A stretch of 64,000 nucleotides of DNA. Source: Ferribacterium limneticum (GTDB lineage Bacteria > Pseudomonadota > Gammaproteobacteria > Burkholderiales > Rhodocyclaceae). Both the position numbers and the translations under genes were made by a program. This document shows positions 7,271 through 15,595 of this stretch, in pieces (within the stretch, counting starts at the first letter, position 1; each line of letters begins with the position of its first letter). The stretch covers positions 2,580,001 to 2,644,000 of the forward strand of contig NZ_CP075191.1 in assembly GCF_020510625.1 (NCBI RefSeq). The letters are read 5' to 3'. A model generated the notes under the pieces. It ran no database searches and was not told where the DNA came from. It saw only the letters and a program-made list of their open reading frames with translations.

Positions 7271-8106
7271 GGGCTGTTCACAAATGACGAAATTATGTAC
7301 ATTCTCGCTTTTTGGAGTCTGCGAGGATGGACCGGAAGATGTTGCGAGACGACCAATGGCGGCGAATCGAAGCCCTGTGCTCAGGCAGAGCCAACGAGCG
7401 CGGGGTAACTGGGCGCGACAACCGACTCTTTGTCGAAGCGGTGCTATGGATCGCCCGCACGGGCTCGCCGTGGCGCGACCTGCCCACGCACTTCGGAGCT
7501 TGGCACACGACGTACATGCGCTTTTCCCGCTGGAGCAAGAAAGGGGTTTGGGCGCGGATGGCCGAAGCACTCAAGAGCGACGCCGATCTGGAGCAGTTGT
7601 TTGTCGACGCGACCATCGTGCGAGCCCACCAACACGCGACTGGCGCCCAAAAAAAGCGGGCGATCAAGCCATCGGGCGTAGCCGGGGCGGACTGAGTACC
7701 AAAATTCATGCGGCGGTTGAGGCCCTGGGTAATCCCTTGCGTTTGCGCCTGACCGCTGGGCAAATCGCCGACATTACCGAAGCAGCCGCTCTCATCGAGG
7801 GGATTGAGGCGCAGAGCGTCATCGCCGACAAGGGCTACGATGCCAACGCATTCGTCGACACCATTGAAGCGCAGGGCGCACAGGCGGTGATTCCGCCACG
7901 CGGTAATCGCCTGACTCAGCGTGCCTATGATCGTCACCTTTACAAAGACCGCAACCTCGTCGAACGCTTTTTCTGCCGACTCAAGCAGTTCAGGCGCATC
8001 GCCACACGCTACGAGAAGCTAGCGCAGAACTTCATGTCCATGCTCAACCTCGCTTCCGCCTATATCTGGCTGGCATGATCGCCAAAAACCCAATTGTTAA
8101 CAGCCC
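7271..8106 (+). mobile_element. Complete IS5-family insertion sequence (836 bp)
   Basis: The ends are imperfect inverted repeats: GGGCTGTTCACAA at the left, and the reverse complement of TTGTTAACAGCCC at the right, which differ at one base. It is flanked by CTAG repeats and carries one transposase gene in two overlapping frames, as in the IS427 group of the IS5 family. A second copy in the same orientation occupies the start of the window. Confidence 0.95.
7327..8078 (+). CDS. IS5-family DDE transposase made by -1 frameshifting (orfA-orfB)
   Basis: OrfA (MDRKMLRDDQWRRIEALCSG to a stop at 7695) carries the helix-turn-helix-like N-terminus and the first catalytic aspartate (LFVDATIVRAH). OrfB carries the second (IADKGYD) and the glutamate (NLVERFFCRLK). 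They are joined at A_AAA_AAG, 7650-7656, a canonical -1 slippery heptamer in the correct register; after the slip the product reads GDQAIGRSRGGLSTKIHA, restoring the family's usual SRGGLxTKIH motif. The fusion would be about 250 residues, normal for this group. The start ATG 7327 follows GGAG at 7314; a TTG at 7312 is less likely. Confidence 0.92.
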
Positions 8107-8127
8107 CTAGGCATCAAAAAAAATATC

Positions 8128-8682
8128 GTGAAAGGAATATCAACCCACGCCAAAAAAACGATCCGCCAATCACTACCAAGAAAAACAAAAGGAAAGAGCC
8201 AGATCAATGTATCAATATGCAAATCAACGATAGATAATTTAGAAAAGCTTTGCAAAGAAAAAAGCTCATCGAAAGCAAATTTAATAACCGAATTAATTGA
8301 CAATTACAGCACTTACAATAAAGAGATCGATGCCGCAATCCAAAGGGCTAAAACAGTAGTCGTGGAGATGAAATCGATAAACCCTCTGCAGATAATTCAG
8401 TCTATTTCTCCAGCAACACCAAGAGCTTCTGATATAAATCCCAACAAAATATCCACCAAAATAAAAGAAGAAAAAAATCTACCGAATGAATATCCAAAAA
8501 CTCCACGACAACGACCATATGAGACTAGAATTTCTGAAGACAATCTTCCTTCTTCAACAAATCCAAAAAACAACATTGACGGTATAACTATAGTAAGAAA
8601 AAAGAGAATTGAATTTAGGGGCAGAGACCCTAATAAGAATAAATCGATGCCTCCTGAAAGCGGAGCGTCTGATAGCGATTGA
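8128..8682 (+). CDS. Hypothetical protein with ribbon-helix-helix-like segment; probable 3' piece of IS-split gene
   Basis: 184 residues from a GTG that is probably not the native start: the frame is open back through the CTAG repeat, and with the IS removed it joins ATG 7249 and the frame open from 7150. Residues ~25-60 (INVSICKSTIDNLEKLCKEK, then SSSKANLITELIDNYS) fit a ribbon-helix-helix DNA-binding fold: a short strand with two helices. The rest is basic, low in complexity and probably disordered (many Lys, Asn, Pro). Base use is AT-rich. It may be an accessory or partition-type DNA-binding protein, inferred only from the fold guess. Confidence 0.5.
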   Translation: MKGISTHAKKTIRQSLPRKTKGKSQINVSICKSTIDNLEKLCKEKSSSKANLITELIDNYSTYNKEIDAAIQRAKTVVVEMKSINPLQIIQSISPATPRASDINPNKISTKIKEEKNLPNEYPKTPRQRPYETRISEDNLPSSTNPKNNIDGITIVRKKRIEFRGRDPNKNKSMPPESGASDSD

Positions 8683-9175
8683 GTTGCACGCCTCATTGCA
8701 CAGCGACCGTAGCAACTCCCTCACAACAAATCTCAGCGCAAGAGGCAAAAAGTACCCCTAACGGCAAGCCGTAGATTGCAACTCAGGACACAACGGTTAA
8801 ATTGCAGGCGCGGGAAACGAGGGAGCGAGCATGGCGTGATGCCATACAGGCATTGATGTGAGGTTCAGCTTCCGGAGATTTGAGTTGCTAGACAATCGAA
8901 TGGGAAGCGATCAGAGAGGAAAGGCAGCAGTGGAAGCATGCTTAGCGCTTAGAGACCCTTCCTACGAGGACAGCTAACGCCTGTACGTTCGCTCAACCAT
9001 GGGAGGATGCAGCAACCAGCGTTGCGCTCGCGATTGAATTATTGGGACACTCTCAGCATGCTTCACAGATGAGCCCCCATCCAAATCAAGCGCAATTAAT
9101 GCGGGGGGCTGAGTGGTGGGCCAGAAAAAACAACAAACAAAAAAGCCCTTGTTTCCAAGGGCTTAGATGTAAAAC
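8683..9175. other. Non-coding end of the island next to tRNA-Ser
   Basis: About 490 bp without a convincing gene. The final 35 bp hold the tRNA terminator. No copy of the tRNA 3' end was seen elsewhere in the window, so the other attachment site, if any, lies left of base 1. Confidence 0.5.
9143..9164 (-). terminator. Terminator of tRNA-Ser
   Basis: Stem AAGCCCTTG / CAAGGGCTT with loop TTTC, followed on the minus strand by a T run. It starts 12 bp after the tRNA 3' end. Confidence 0.85.
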
Positions 9176-9266
9176 TGGCGGAGGAGGCGGGATTCGAACC
9201 CGCGGTAGGGGATTACCCTACACACGCTTTCCAGGCGTGCGACTTAAACCACTCATCCACCCCTCC
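9176..9266 (-). tRNA. tRNA-Ser (anticodon GGA)
   Basis: 91 bases including an encoded CCA (TGG at 9176-9178 on the plus strand). The acceptor stem GGAGGGG pairs with CTCCTCC, the discriminator is G, the T arm is GCGGGTTCGAATCCCGC, and the anticodon loop CTGGAAA gives GGA. The long variable arm is typical of serine tRNA. Its 3' end faces the accessory region, the usual geometry for integration of islands into tRNA genes. Confidence 0.95.
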
Positions 9267-9301
9267 GGAAGCCGCGCATTGTAGCAGAAGCGCAAAAATG
9301 G

Positions 9302-9571
9302 TCAAACAAACTTTCGGATAAAAGCCAGTCCAATCCAGAGCAGCAGCAGAAGTGCAAAACTGACAACGCCGATCACAATATCGCTTGATGAACGTGGCAA
9401 TAGCGCTGCGACAAGCCGGCGAGGTGCTTTGGTCAGCAAATCAAACAACTGGTAGATGCGATTGTTTGCCCGCCGCTGCCCGGCCAGGATGTAAAGCATG
9501 CCCTGCCCCACAAGGCACAGACCCAGCATCTCGATGATGGCTCTGGCGGCACTGATCAGGAAGAAGCTCAC
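9302..9571 (-). CDS. Small membrane protein of the symporter cluster, unknown function
   Basis: 89 residues with two hydrophobic segments (roughly residues 3-29 and 63-88) and a basic linker (GQRRANNRIYQLFDLLTKAP). It starts 9 bp after the DUF4212 gene and is the last gene of the long minus-strand cluster. Nothing in it names a function; an accessory subunit of the symporter is possible from position only. Confidence 0.65.
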   Translation of the reverse strand: MSFFLISAARAIIEMLGLCLVGQGMLYILAGQRRANNRIYQLFDLLTKAPRRLVAALLPRSSSDIVIGVVSFALLLLLWIGLAFIRKFV

Positions 9572-9580
9572 GACGGGAGT

Positions 9581-9832
9581 CTAGTCCTCGTCCACACCAA
9601 ATTCGGCATCGATCTTTCGCATCTGCCGGTTGTACCACCAGATGATCAGCAGAAAGATCACCAGAGAACCTTGTGCCGCCATGTAGAAGCCGAGCGGAAA
9701 ACCGAGGAACCGGACCGCATTGACTTCACGGGCGAACCAGGTGACGCCGAAGGTCAGGCAAAGCCAGCAAAAAAGCAGGAAAAAGGTCAGTCGCCGAGTC
9801 CGGCGCCAGTAGCTATTGGCTTTTTCCGTCAT
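9581..9832 (-). CDS. DUF4212 family small subunit of sodium/solute symporter
   Basis: 83 residues, two membrane helices (about 15-32 and 42-65), ending RKIDAEFGVDED. The family (DUF4212, TIGR03647) occurs next to VC_2705-type sodium/solute symporters as a small partner. Its start overlaps the stop of the symporter gene by four bases... in gene order it follows 9829, so the two are translationally coupled. Role: likely subunit or stabiliser of the carboxylate transporter in the inner membrane. Confidence 0.85.
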   Translation of the reverse strand: MTEKANSYWRRTRRLTFFLLFCWLCLTFGVTWFAREVNAVRFLGFPLGFYMAAQGSLVIFLLIIWWYNRQMRKIDAEFGVDED

Positions 9833-11865
9833 GATGAAGTGTCATTGCGAAAGCGGATGGCTTTCAGGAAATTAAGCGCTCCGGGCTCGGGTTTGGTCAC
9901 CAGGCTGACCAGAATAATCGTTGCAAAGCCAGCCAGAACACCAAAGAAGCCGCTGGAAGTCGCCTGAATATGGAACCAGGGATCCATGTGAAGGCCGCTG
10001 ATACCCAGCCAGGGAATGCTGTCGAATTCGACACGCACAATGTAATAGATCGATATCAGCACTCCGACAATCATGCCGGCCAGCGCCCCCTGACGTGTCG
10101 CCCGCTCCCAGAAAATACCAAGCACCAGCGCTGGGAAGAAGGCGGAACCGGCTATCGAGAAGGCCCAAGCGACCATGGACAGGATTGTTCCCGGCTTTTG
10201 GGCAGCGACGGTGGCTGCCAGCACGGCAACGACCAGCAACATCGACTTGGAAATGACCAGCCTGAACTGCGTCGAAGCATCAGGACGGAAGATACGGTAA
10301 TAGACGTCGTGGGACAGCGCGCTGGTGATCGTCAGCAACAAGCCATCAGCCGTAGACAGCGCGGCAGCCAAGCCGCCGGCCGCAACCAACCCGGAAACGA
10401 CGTAGGGCATGCCGGCGATTTCTGGCGTTGCCAGCACGATCACGTCCGGATTCAGCGAAAGTTCGGCCAACTGGAGAATGCCGTCAGCGTTGATATCTTC
10501 GATGCTGACCAGCCCGATCTTGGCCCATGCCGCCACCCAACCAGGCAACTTGGCGATGGGTATTTCGGCAAGGTGGGAGAGGACCTCGTATTTGGCAAAT
10601 ACGGCGTAAGCCGGTGCCGTGATATAGAGCAAAAGAATAAACAGCAGCGACCAGAATACGGATTCCCGCGCTTCGCGAACGGATGGCGTCGTGTAATAAC
10701 GCGTCAAAACGTGCGGCAAGGCGGCGGTGCCGACGGTCAGGCAAAAAATCAGGGCGAGAAAATTGATCCGCTGGATATCCTGCTCCTCGACCGTCTCGCC
10801 AGGAAACGCTTCACCATGATGAATCGGCGGCTTGCTGCGATCGGCCGCCGAAAACATGGCGTTTTCCCAACGAATCTTCGCCTGATCGGGATCGTGCGGC
10901 AAATCACGACGTTGCCGTTCGAGCGCGACAATATCCTTCATCTGCGCATCGCTGGCCTTGAGTTGATTGATCTGGGTCGACAGCTGTTCCCGTTCGTGGG
11001 TCAGGGAGTGCGGCAGTTGCATGATCTTCTGGGCGTACAGATCGGCCCGATCCTTGAACAACTGGCGCACCTCAACCTCGGCCGGCGTATCGAACAAACG
11101 ATTTTCGAGTGCCGTCACCTGCTGCAGCACCTGCCCATAGACCAGTTGCGGGATCGGATTGCCGGTCACGTTGTAGGACAGGATAGCCACCGGCGTCACG
11201 TAGGCAACGATCAGGATCAGGTATTGGGCCACCTGCGTCCAGGTAACAGCCTTCATGCCGCCAAGAAAGGAGCAAACCAGAATGCCGGCCAGGCCGACAA
11301 AGACACCGATTTCGAACTGCAGACTGACGAACCGACTGGTGATGACGCCGACGCCATAGATCTGGGCCACCACATAAACGAAGGAAGCGAGGATGGCTGC
11401 GCCAACGGCCACCAGACGAATGGCATTGCCGCCGTAACGCGCCCCCAGAAAATCGGGAATGGTGTACTGGCCAAAACGCCGCAGATAAGGCGCCAGCAAC
11501 AGAGCCACCAACACGAAGCCGCCGGTCCAGCCGATCACATAGGCCAGGCCCTGAAACCCCGAGAGATAGAGTGTTCCCGCCATGCCGATGAACGAGGCCG
11601 CACTCATCCAGTCGGCGCCGGTCGCCATGCCGTTGAAGAAGGCGGGAACCTTTCTCCCGGCGACGTAATACTCGGAAACGTCGGACGTTCGGCTGACGAT
11701 CCCGATCAGGGCATACATCGAAATCGTGAAGAACAGGAAGGAATAGCCGATCCAGCGCGGCGGCATGCCGTGCTGTTCAAGGATCGCCAGCGCACCGATG
11801 AACGCCAGGAAGCAGCCTGTGTAATACAGGTAATAGCGCTGCAGCCTGGTCAGCGAACTCAACAT
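9829..11865 (-). CDS. Sodium/solute symporter, VC_2705-like (acetate/carboxylate type), with inserted loop and EF-hand
   Basis: 678 residues, longer than ordinary SSF permeases (about 550). Membrane helices occupy residues ~10-235 and again ~365-675, with the SSF stretch EYYVAGRKVPAFFNGMATGADWMSA. Between them, about residues 240-360 form a charged, partly coiled soluble insertion (ALENRLFDTPAEVEVRQLF and on). Residues 457-468 read DINADGILQLAE, an exact EF-hand calcium loop (D-x-N-x-D-G-x-L-x-x-x-E). Known family members are paired with DUF4212 proteins and associated with acetate uptake; the substrate here is inferred from linkage to acs. Operon with 9581 (overlap) and 11875 (9 bp). Confidence 0.85.
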   Translation of the reverse strand: MLSSLTRLQRYYLYYTGCFLAFIGALAILEQHGMPPRWIGYSFLFFTISMYALIGIVSRTSDVSEYYVAGRKVPAFFNGMATGADWMSAASFIGMAGTLYLSGFQGLAYVIGWTGGFVLVALLLAPYLRRFGQYTIPDFLGARYGGNAIRLVAVGAAILASFVYVVAQIYGVGVITSRFVSLQFEIGVFVGLAGILVCSFLGGMKAVTWTQVAQYLILIVAYVTPVAILSYNVTGNPIPQLVYGQVLQQVTALENRLFDTPAEVEVRQLFKDRADLYAQKIMQLPHSLTHEREQLSTQINQLKASDAQMKDIVALERQRRDLPHDPDQAKIRWENAMFSAADRSKPPIHHGEAFPGETVEEQDIQRINFLALIFCLTVGTAALPHVLTRYYTTPSVREARESVFWSLLFILLLYITAPAYAVFAKYEVLSHLAEIPIAKLPGWVAAWAKIGLVSIEDINADGILQLAELSLNPDVIVLATPEIAGMPYVVSGLVAAGGLAAALSTADGLLLTITSALSHDVYYRIFRPDASTQFRLVISKSMLLVVAVLAATVAAQKPGTILSMVAWAFSIAGSAFFPALVLGIFWERATRQGALAGMIVGVLISIYYIVRVEFDSIPWLGISGLHMDPWFHIQATSSGFFGVLAGFATIILVSLVTKPEPGALNFLKAIRFRNDTSS

Positions 11866-11874
11866 CCGGCGATG

Positions 11875-12546
11875 CTAGTGGTTGCGCCGCAGGAAACTGC
11901 TCGCCCGCGACTCATCGACCAGATGCGTCGCCGTATCGATCTGCTTGCCTACGGCACGGACCAGCAACATCTGGAAGATGCGGCCGAGCAGCAGCGTATT
12001 GGCCATCGCATCGCGCCGACCGCTACCGGAATCCAGGCCAAAAACGTCGATCCAGTGGTCAAGCGGCATCACGGTATGCCCCTTTTCTTCGAACATCGAA
12101 GGCAGCAGCCAGGCCAGATCAACCCATTGCGGCTGGAAATCGACCCCCAGACGTTCCTTGAAGGCACGCTGCAGAAAGCCACCGACATAAGGCACGTGAT
12201 AGGTCACCAGCGGCGCCTTGGCCGCGAACAGCAGGAAGGCCGCCAGCTGCCGATCAACGGCAGCGCCCTCGCCGTCCAGCGTCGAGAAGTCAATGTAGAA
12301 GGTATCGTCCGGCTGGATGGCTCCTTGCCAGACGCTGCTGGCAGCGATGCCCAGCAGTTGGTCGCTCTCGGGTTGCAGGCCGCTGCTGACGATATCGACG
12401 ACGACATAGCGGGTATGAAAATGCAGATCGTCCAGCGGCGGCGTAGCACTGGCCCGCCAGCCCTCGAGCGAGGCGCGGACATCATCCGGCAGATGAGACG
12501 GTGCGCCACCCCGGAACAGGAATTTCTTGAGGCCGAGCATGGTCAT
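11875..12546 (-). CDS. DnaQ-fold exonuclease-like protein, probably inactive
   Basis: 223 residues with the layout of DEDD exonucleases, but the catalytic positions are changed: the usual DxExT is YVVVDIVSSGL (the Glu lost), the usual HNxxFD is TYHVPYVGGFLQR, and the last motif keeps Asp (GRRDAMANTLLLGRIF) without the expected His. It therefore resembles a nuclease fold kept for binding rather than cleavage. It overlaps the upstream DUF294 gene by four bases (12543-12546) and lies 9 bp before the symporter gene. A nucleotide- or partner-binding regulator is the most reasonable reading; this is inference. Confidence 0.7.
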   Translation of the reverse strand: MTMLGLKKFLFRGGAPSHLPDDVRASLEGWRASATPPLDDLHFHTRYVVVDIVSSGLQPESDQLLGIAASSVWQGAIQPDDTFYIDFSTLDGEGAAVDRQLAAFLLFAAKAPLVTYHVPYVGGFLQRAFKERLGVDFQPQWVDLAWLLPSMFEEKGHTVMPLDHWIDVFGLDSGSGRRDAMANTLLLGRIFQMLLVRAVGKQIDTATHLVDESRASSFLRRNH

Positions 12547-14513
12547 TGCACCTGATAGTCGAGTTTGAGGCGCGTCTGGATCTTGCGGGCCTGACGGAAG
12601 GATTCTTTCAGGATACGGCGATCCAGTTCATTCAAGGTATCCGGATCGATCAGGTTATCGCCCTGCGTTCCCGGCTCGCCTTCCAGATACTGATGCTGCA
12701 GGCGCAGGAGCTGGATGAAATTGAGCCCTTCGAGCACCGCGTTGATTTCATCGCTGCGGATCGACAGGCGCTGCGAGGCCAGGCGCAGGCGCTGGATCGA
12801 ATTGGTGTTGTGCACCCCGCTGGCCATCGCATAGATGCGGGCGACATCGACGAAAATGCGCGAACCGTATTTCTTGAGATCGATCTTGCCCGGATGGTCG
12901 GGTTCAAGATCGGTCAGGAAATCACGAATCTTGCCGAGTGGCGGTTCGACATCAAGCGCATTCTTCGCCATGGCGCGCAGGAACATCGGGTTGGCTGCCG
13001 TCTGGGCCAGCAGGTGGCGGCGCATGGCCTCGGCCAGTTCAGCCTTGCCGAACAAGGCGCGGAAATCGAAGAAGATGGTCGCATTGAGCAGCGCATCCGG
13101 CTGTGGCATGCGAATCCAGTTGGCAAACTGATCCTTCCACTCTTCAAGCGTCAGACACCATTGCGGATTGCTCGCCATGATGTTGCCCTTGCACAGCGGG
13201 AAGCCACAGCGATCAAGGTCGTTGTTGACGTCCAGCGCATAGGCCAGGAAACGCTGCTTGAGCGCATCGACCGAAGCGCCTTCCGGCGGGGCGAAGACAA
13301 TGCCGTTATCCTGGTCGGTACTGAAGGTCTGCTCGTCGCGACCTTCCGAGCCGAAGGCCAGCCAAGCCCACTCGATACCGTCGAAATTATGGTTTTCGAG
13401 GTTGAGCTGGATAACCCGGCGGGTCAGCGCATCGTTCAGCGCCGAAATGAATTGCGTCAATTGTTCGGCACCAACGCCTTGCGCCAGCATGTTGAAGGAC
13501 AGTTGTCGTACGTCGGCAGCCGCCTGTTGCAGCGCCTCGACATTGTGGGCGCCGTCGATGGCCTGACGAATCTGGCGCAGACCGACACGCTGCAACGAGA
13601 ACAGATCGCGCTCGGAAACGACACCAGTCAGCTTGCCTTCGGCATCGGTCACCAGCACGTGGCGAATGCCGTGCGTCGCCATGGCGAACATCGCATCGTA
13701 GGCCGTGGCGTGCTCTTCAATCATGAATGGATTCTGCGACATGGCCTGACCGATCGGCGTCGTCAGCGGCAGATCGGCCAGCACGACACGGTCGAGCAGG
13801 TCGGTACGCGTAAAGACGCCGACGGCCTTGCGATCTTCACCGGCAATAACCAGCGAACCGACACCGGCTTGCGACATCGTTTCGAGTGCCGTGCGCAGGG
13901 GCGTTTCCGGTGCGACGGTAATCGGCGAGCGGGAACCAATGCCGGCCAGCGGTGAATTCAACGTCTGCTGCTCGCTGGCGCGCTGGGCGAACTGGAGCTG
14001 GAGCTGGCGGCGTGACTGGTCGAGCAGGCTGGCAATGTACTTCGTGCAGAACAGGTTGAATTCCGGGCTCGACGACATCAGCACCAGGAAATCCTCGGCC
14101 GGCAACTGGTAGCAGAAGGTATCCTCAACCGCCGTATAGACGTTGGTCGACGGCCGCCCGGCCGTCACCGCGCCGATCGGGAAGCTTTCCCCGGCGCCAA
14201 GACTGAGAACGGAATACTCGGTCACGGTCACTTCGCCGGCCTGGCGCGCCTGCACCTTGCCGGACTCGATCAGGTAGAAGAAACGGACATTGCCGGAATC
14301 CGGTCCGATGATCTCGCTGCCGGCCGGGTAAAACGCGATCTGCGCCTTTTCGGCAAAATGTTGCAGCGCCCCCGGCTGCATCTTGTTGAACGGAGCGTGG
14401 TTACGCAAAAAAGCCTGCGTATTGCCCGCCATGCGGGTGCGGCCTTCCTGGCGCAGCGTCATTTCCACTTGGCCCACGGCCATCTCCTGCCCTGATTGTT
14501 GTTGCGTATTCAC
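12543..14513 (-). CDS. cNMP-binding / CBS / GlnD-like nucleotidyltransferase (DUF294) protein
   Basis: 656 residues. In order: a cyclic-nucleotide-binding-type barrel (about residues 40-165), a CBS pair (about 200-320, with GVGSLVIAGEDRKAVGVFTRTDLLDRVV), a DUF294 nucleotidyltransferase domain with WLAFGSEGRDEQTFSTDQDNG (about 395-415), and the DUF294 C-terminal helical domain ending in RKIQTRLKLDYQ. The GS...DxD pattern is that of polymerase-beta-type transferases such as GlnD. Protein or small-molecule nucleotidylation is expected but the target is unknown. It is followed by the exonuclease-like gene and symporter in one operon, so control of transport by nucleotides is likely. Confidence 0.85.
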   Translation of the reverse strand: MNTQQQSGQEMAVGQVEMTLRQEGRTRMAGNTQAFLRNHAPFNKMQPGALQHFAEKAQIAFYPAGSEIIGPDSGNVRFFYLIESGKVQARQAGEVTVTEYSVLSLGAGESFPIGAVTAGRPSTNVYTAVEDTFCYQLPAEDFLVLMSSSPEFNLFCTKYIASLLDQSRRQLQLQFAQRASEQQTLNSPLAGIGSRSPITVAPETPLRTALETMSQAGVGSLVIAGEDRKAVGVFTRTDLLDRVVLADLPLTTPIGQAMSQNPFMIEEHATAYDAMFAMATHGIRHVLVTDAEGKLTGVVSERDLFSLQRVGLRQIRQAIDGAHNVEALQQAAADVRQLSFNMLAQGVGAEQLTQFISALNDALTRRVIQLNLENHNFDGIEWAWLAFGSEGRDEQTFSTDQDNGIVFAPPEGASVDALKQRFLAYALDVNNDLDRCGFPLCKGNIMASNPQWCLTLEEWKDQFANWIRMPQPDALLNATIFFDFRALFGKAELAEAMRRHLLAQTAANPMFLRAMAKNALDVEPPLGKIRDFLTDLEPDHPGKIDLKKYGSRIFVDVARIYAMASGVHNTNSIQRLRLASQRLSIRSDEINAVLEGLNFIQLLRLQHQYLEGEPGTQGDNLIDPDTLNELDRRILKESFRQARKIQTRLKLDYQVQ

Positions 14514-14532
14514 GACAACCTCATCTTTTTCT

Positions 14533-15588
14533 TCAAAGTGAATAGTTTAACTTGAGACGCTGTTGCAGGCGGCGCGCCTGCTTGAGTGCCTCACGCAGAA
14601 TGGCCCGATCCATCTCATGCAGCGCAGCGGGTTTCAGGCCCCCACCCTCCGCTTCGCCCTTGGCCGAGGCATTCATCTGCTGCCCCAGCCGCAATCGCAA
14701 TATGTGTGAAAAAGCCGCGCTGAGCGCAGCAATTTCGGTCGCCTGCAAACCAATCGCTGCCCCGGCTTCAGTCAGGCGCTCACTGGTATTGACCCCCCTC
14801 GTCCCACTGGTCAGCGCAAAGATACGCGCCGCATCGACAAAGATCCGGCTACCGTATTTCTTGAGATCGACCGCCTGAGCTTCGTCAAGCACCAGTTCGC
14901 CGCGGAAATTGAGCGGCACTTCGGCCTGCAGCGCATTGGCCGCCATCAGGTGCTGAAACGATGGGGTGGCAACGGTCATCGACAGCAGCAAGGTACGCAG
15001 GCGCTCCCCCAATTCGAGTTGACCATACAGCGGCCGCAAATCGAAGAAGATGCTGGCATTGAGCAGCGCCACCGGGTCCGGCCGGCGCACCCAGTCGATG
15101 AACCGTCCTCGCCACTCATCCAGGGAAAGACACCACGCCGGATTACCCGCCATGATCTGGCCACTGCACAGCGCGAACCCGCAGGCGGCCAGTTGCCGAT
15201 TGACGTCCTGGGCAAACGGCAGGAACAGCTCACGCAAGGCAGCCGCCTCCTGATCGCTCGTCGCATTGAAGATCAGGCCGTTATCCTGGTCGGTGACAAA
15301 AGTCTGCTCATGCCGTCCCTCCGAGCCCAGCGCTAGCCAGCACCAGGCCACCGGCGGCAGGCGATGCCGTTGGGCCGTCAACGCGATGACTTTTTCGGTC
15401 AGCCGGTCATTGAAGGCTGAAATCAGGCGCGTCGCGACGCAGCCATCCAGTCCACCACTGATCGCATGCTGCTGAAATGCCCGCAAACGACCGGCCAAGG
15501 CCGGCGCCGCCTCGATATCGAGCAGCGCGTTCAGCGCCGCTGTCAGCTCAAGCTGCTCGGTGCAGGGCGAGAGGATGTCGGGAATCAC
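14533..15588 (-). CDS. Second DUF294 nucleotidyltransferase-like protein (no sensory domains)
   Basis: 351 residues, aligning with the C-terminal half of the neighbour at 12543-14513: WLALGSEGRHEQTFVTDQDNG, NPAWCLSLDEWRGRF, DLKKYGSRIFVDAARIFAL and a final RRLQQRLKLNYSL. It has the transferase and helical domains but not the cNMP and CBS domains. It looks like a tandem duplicate that lost, or never had, the sensor part. The transferase motif is intact. It starts 7 bp after the exonuclease-fusion gene and ends 19 bp before its larger paralogue. Confidence 0.82.
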   Translation of the reverse strand: MIPDILSPCTEQLELTAALNALLDIEAAPALAGRLRAFQQHAISGGLDGCVATRLISAFNDRLTEKVIALTAQRHRLPPVAWCWLALGSEGRHEQTFVTDQDNGLIFNATSDQEAAALRELFLPFAQDVNRQLAACGFALCSGQIMAGNPAWCLSLDEWRGRFIDWVRRPDPVALLNASIFFDLRPLYGQLELGERLRTLLLSMTVATPSFQHLMAANALQAEVPLNFRGELVLDEAQAVDLKKYGSRIFVDAARIFALTSGTRGVNTSERLTEAGAAIGLQATEIAALSAAFSHILRLRLGQQMNASAKGEAEGGGLKPAALHEMDRAILREALKQARRLQQRLKLNYSL

Positions 15589-15595
15589 ACCAGTC

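Larger units (their letters stand above)
7267..8110. repeat. CTAG target duplications around the complete IS
   Basis: CTAG occurs at 7267-7270 and 8107-8110 directly outside the inverted ends. Four-base YTAR duplications are reported for parts of the IS5 family. Removing the IS and one CTAG restores an open frame (see the genes on each side). Confidence 0.8.

Noticed and set aside
9042-9284. An 80-codon plus-strand frame across tRNA-Ser
   Set aside because: It runs through the tRNA gene in the opposite direction.
9970-12555. An 861-codon plus-strand frame opposite the symporter and exonuclease-like genes
   Set aside because: Low-complexity, His/Gln/Arg-rich translation typical of the reverse strand of GC-rich genes; the minus-strand genes have clear families.
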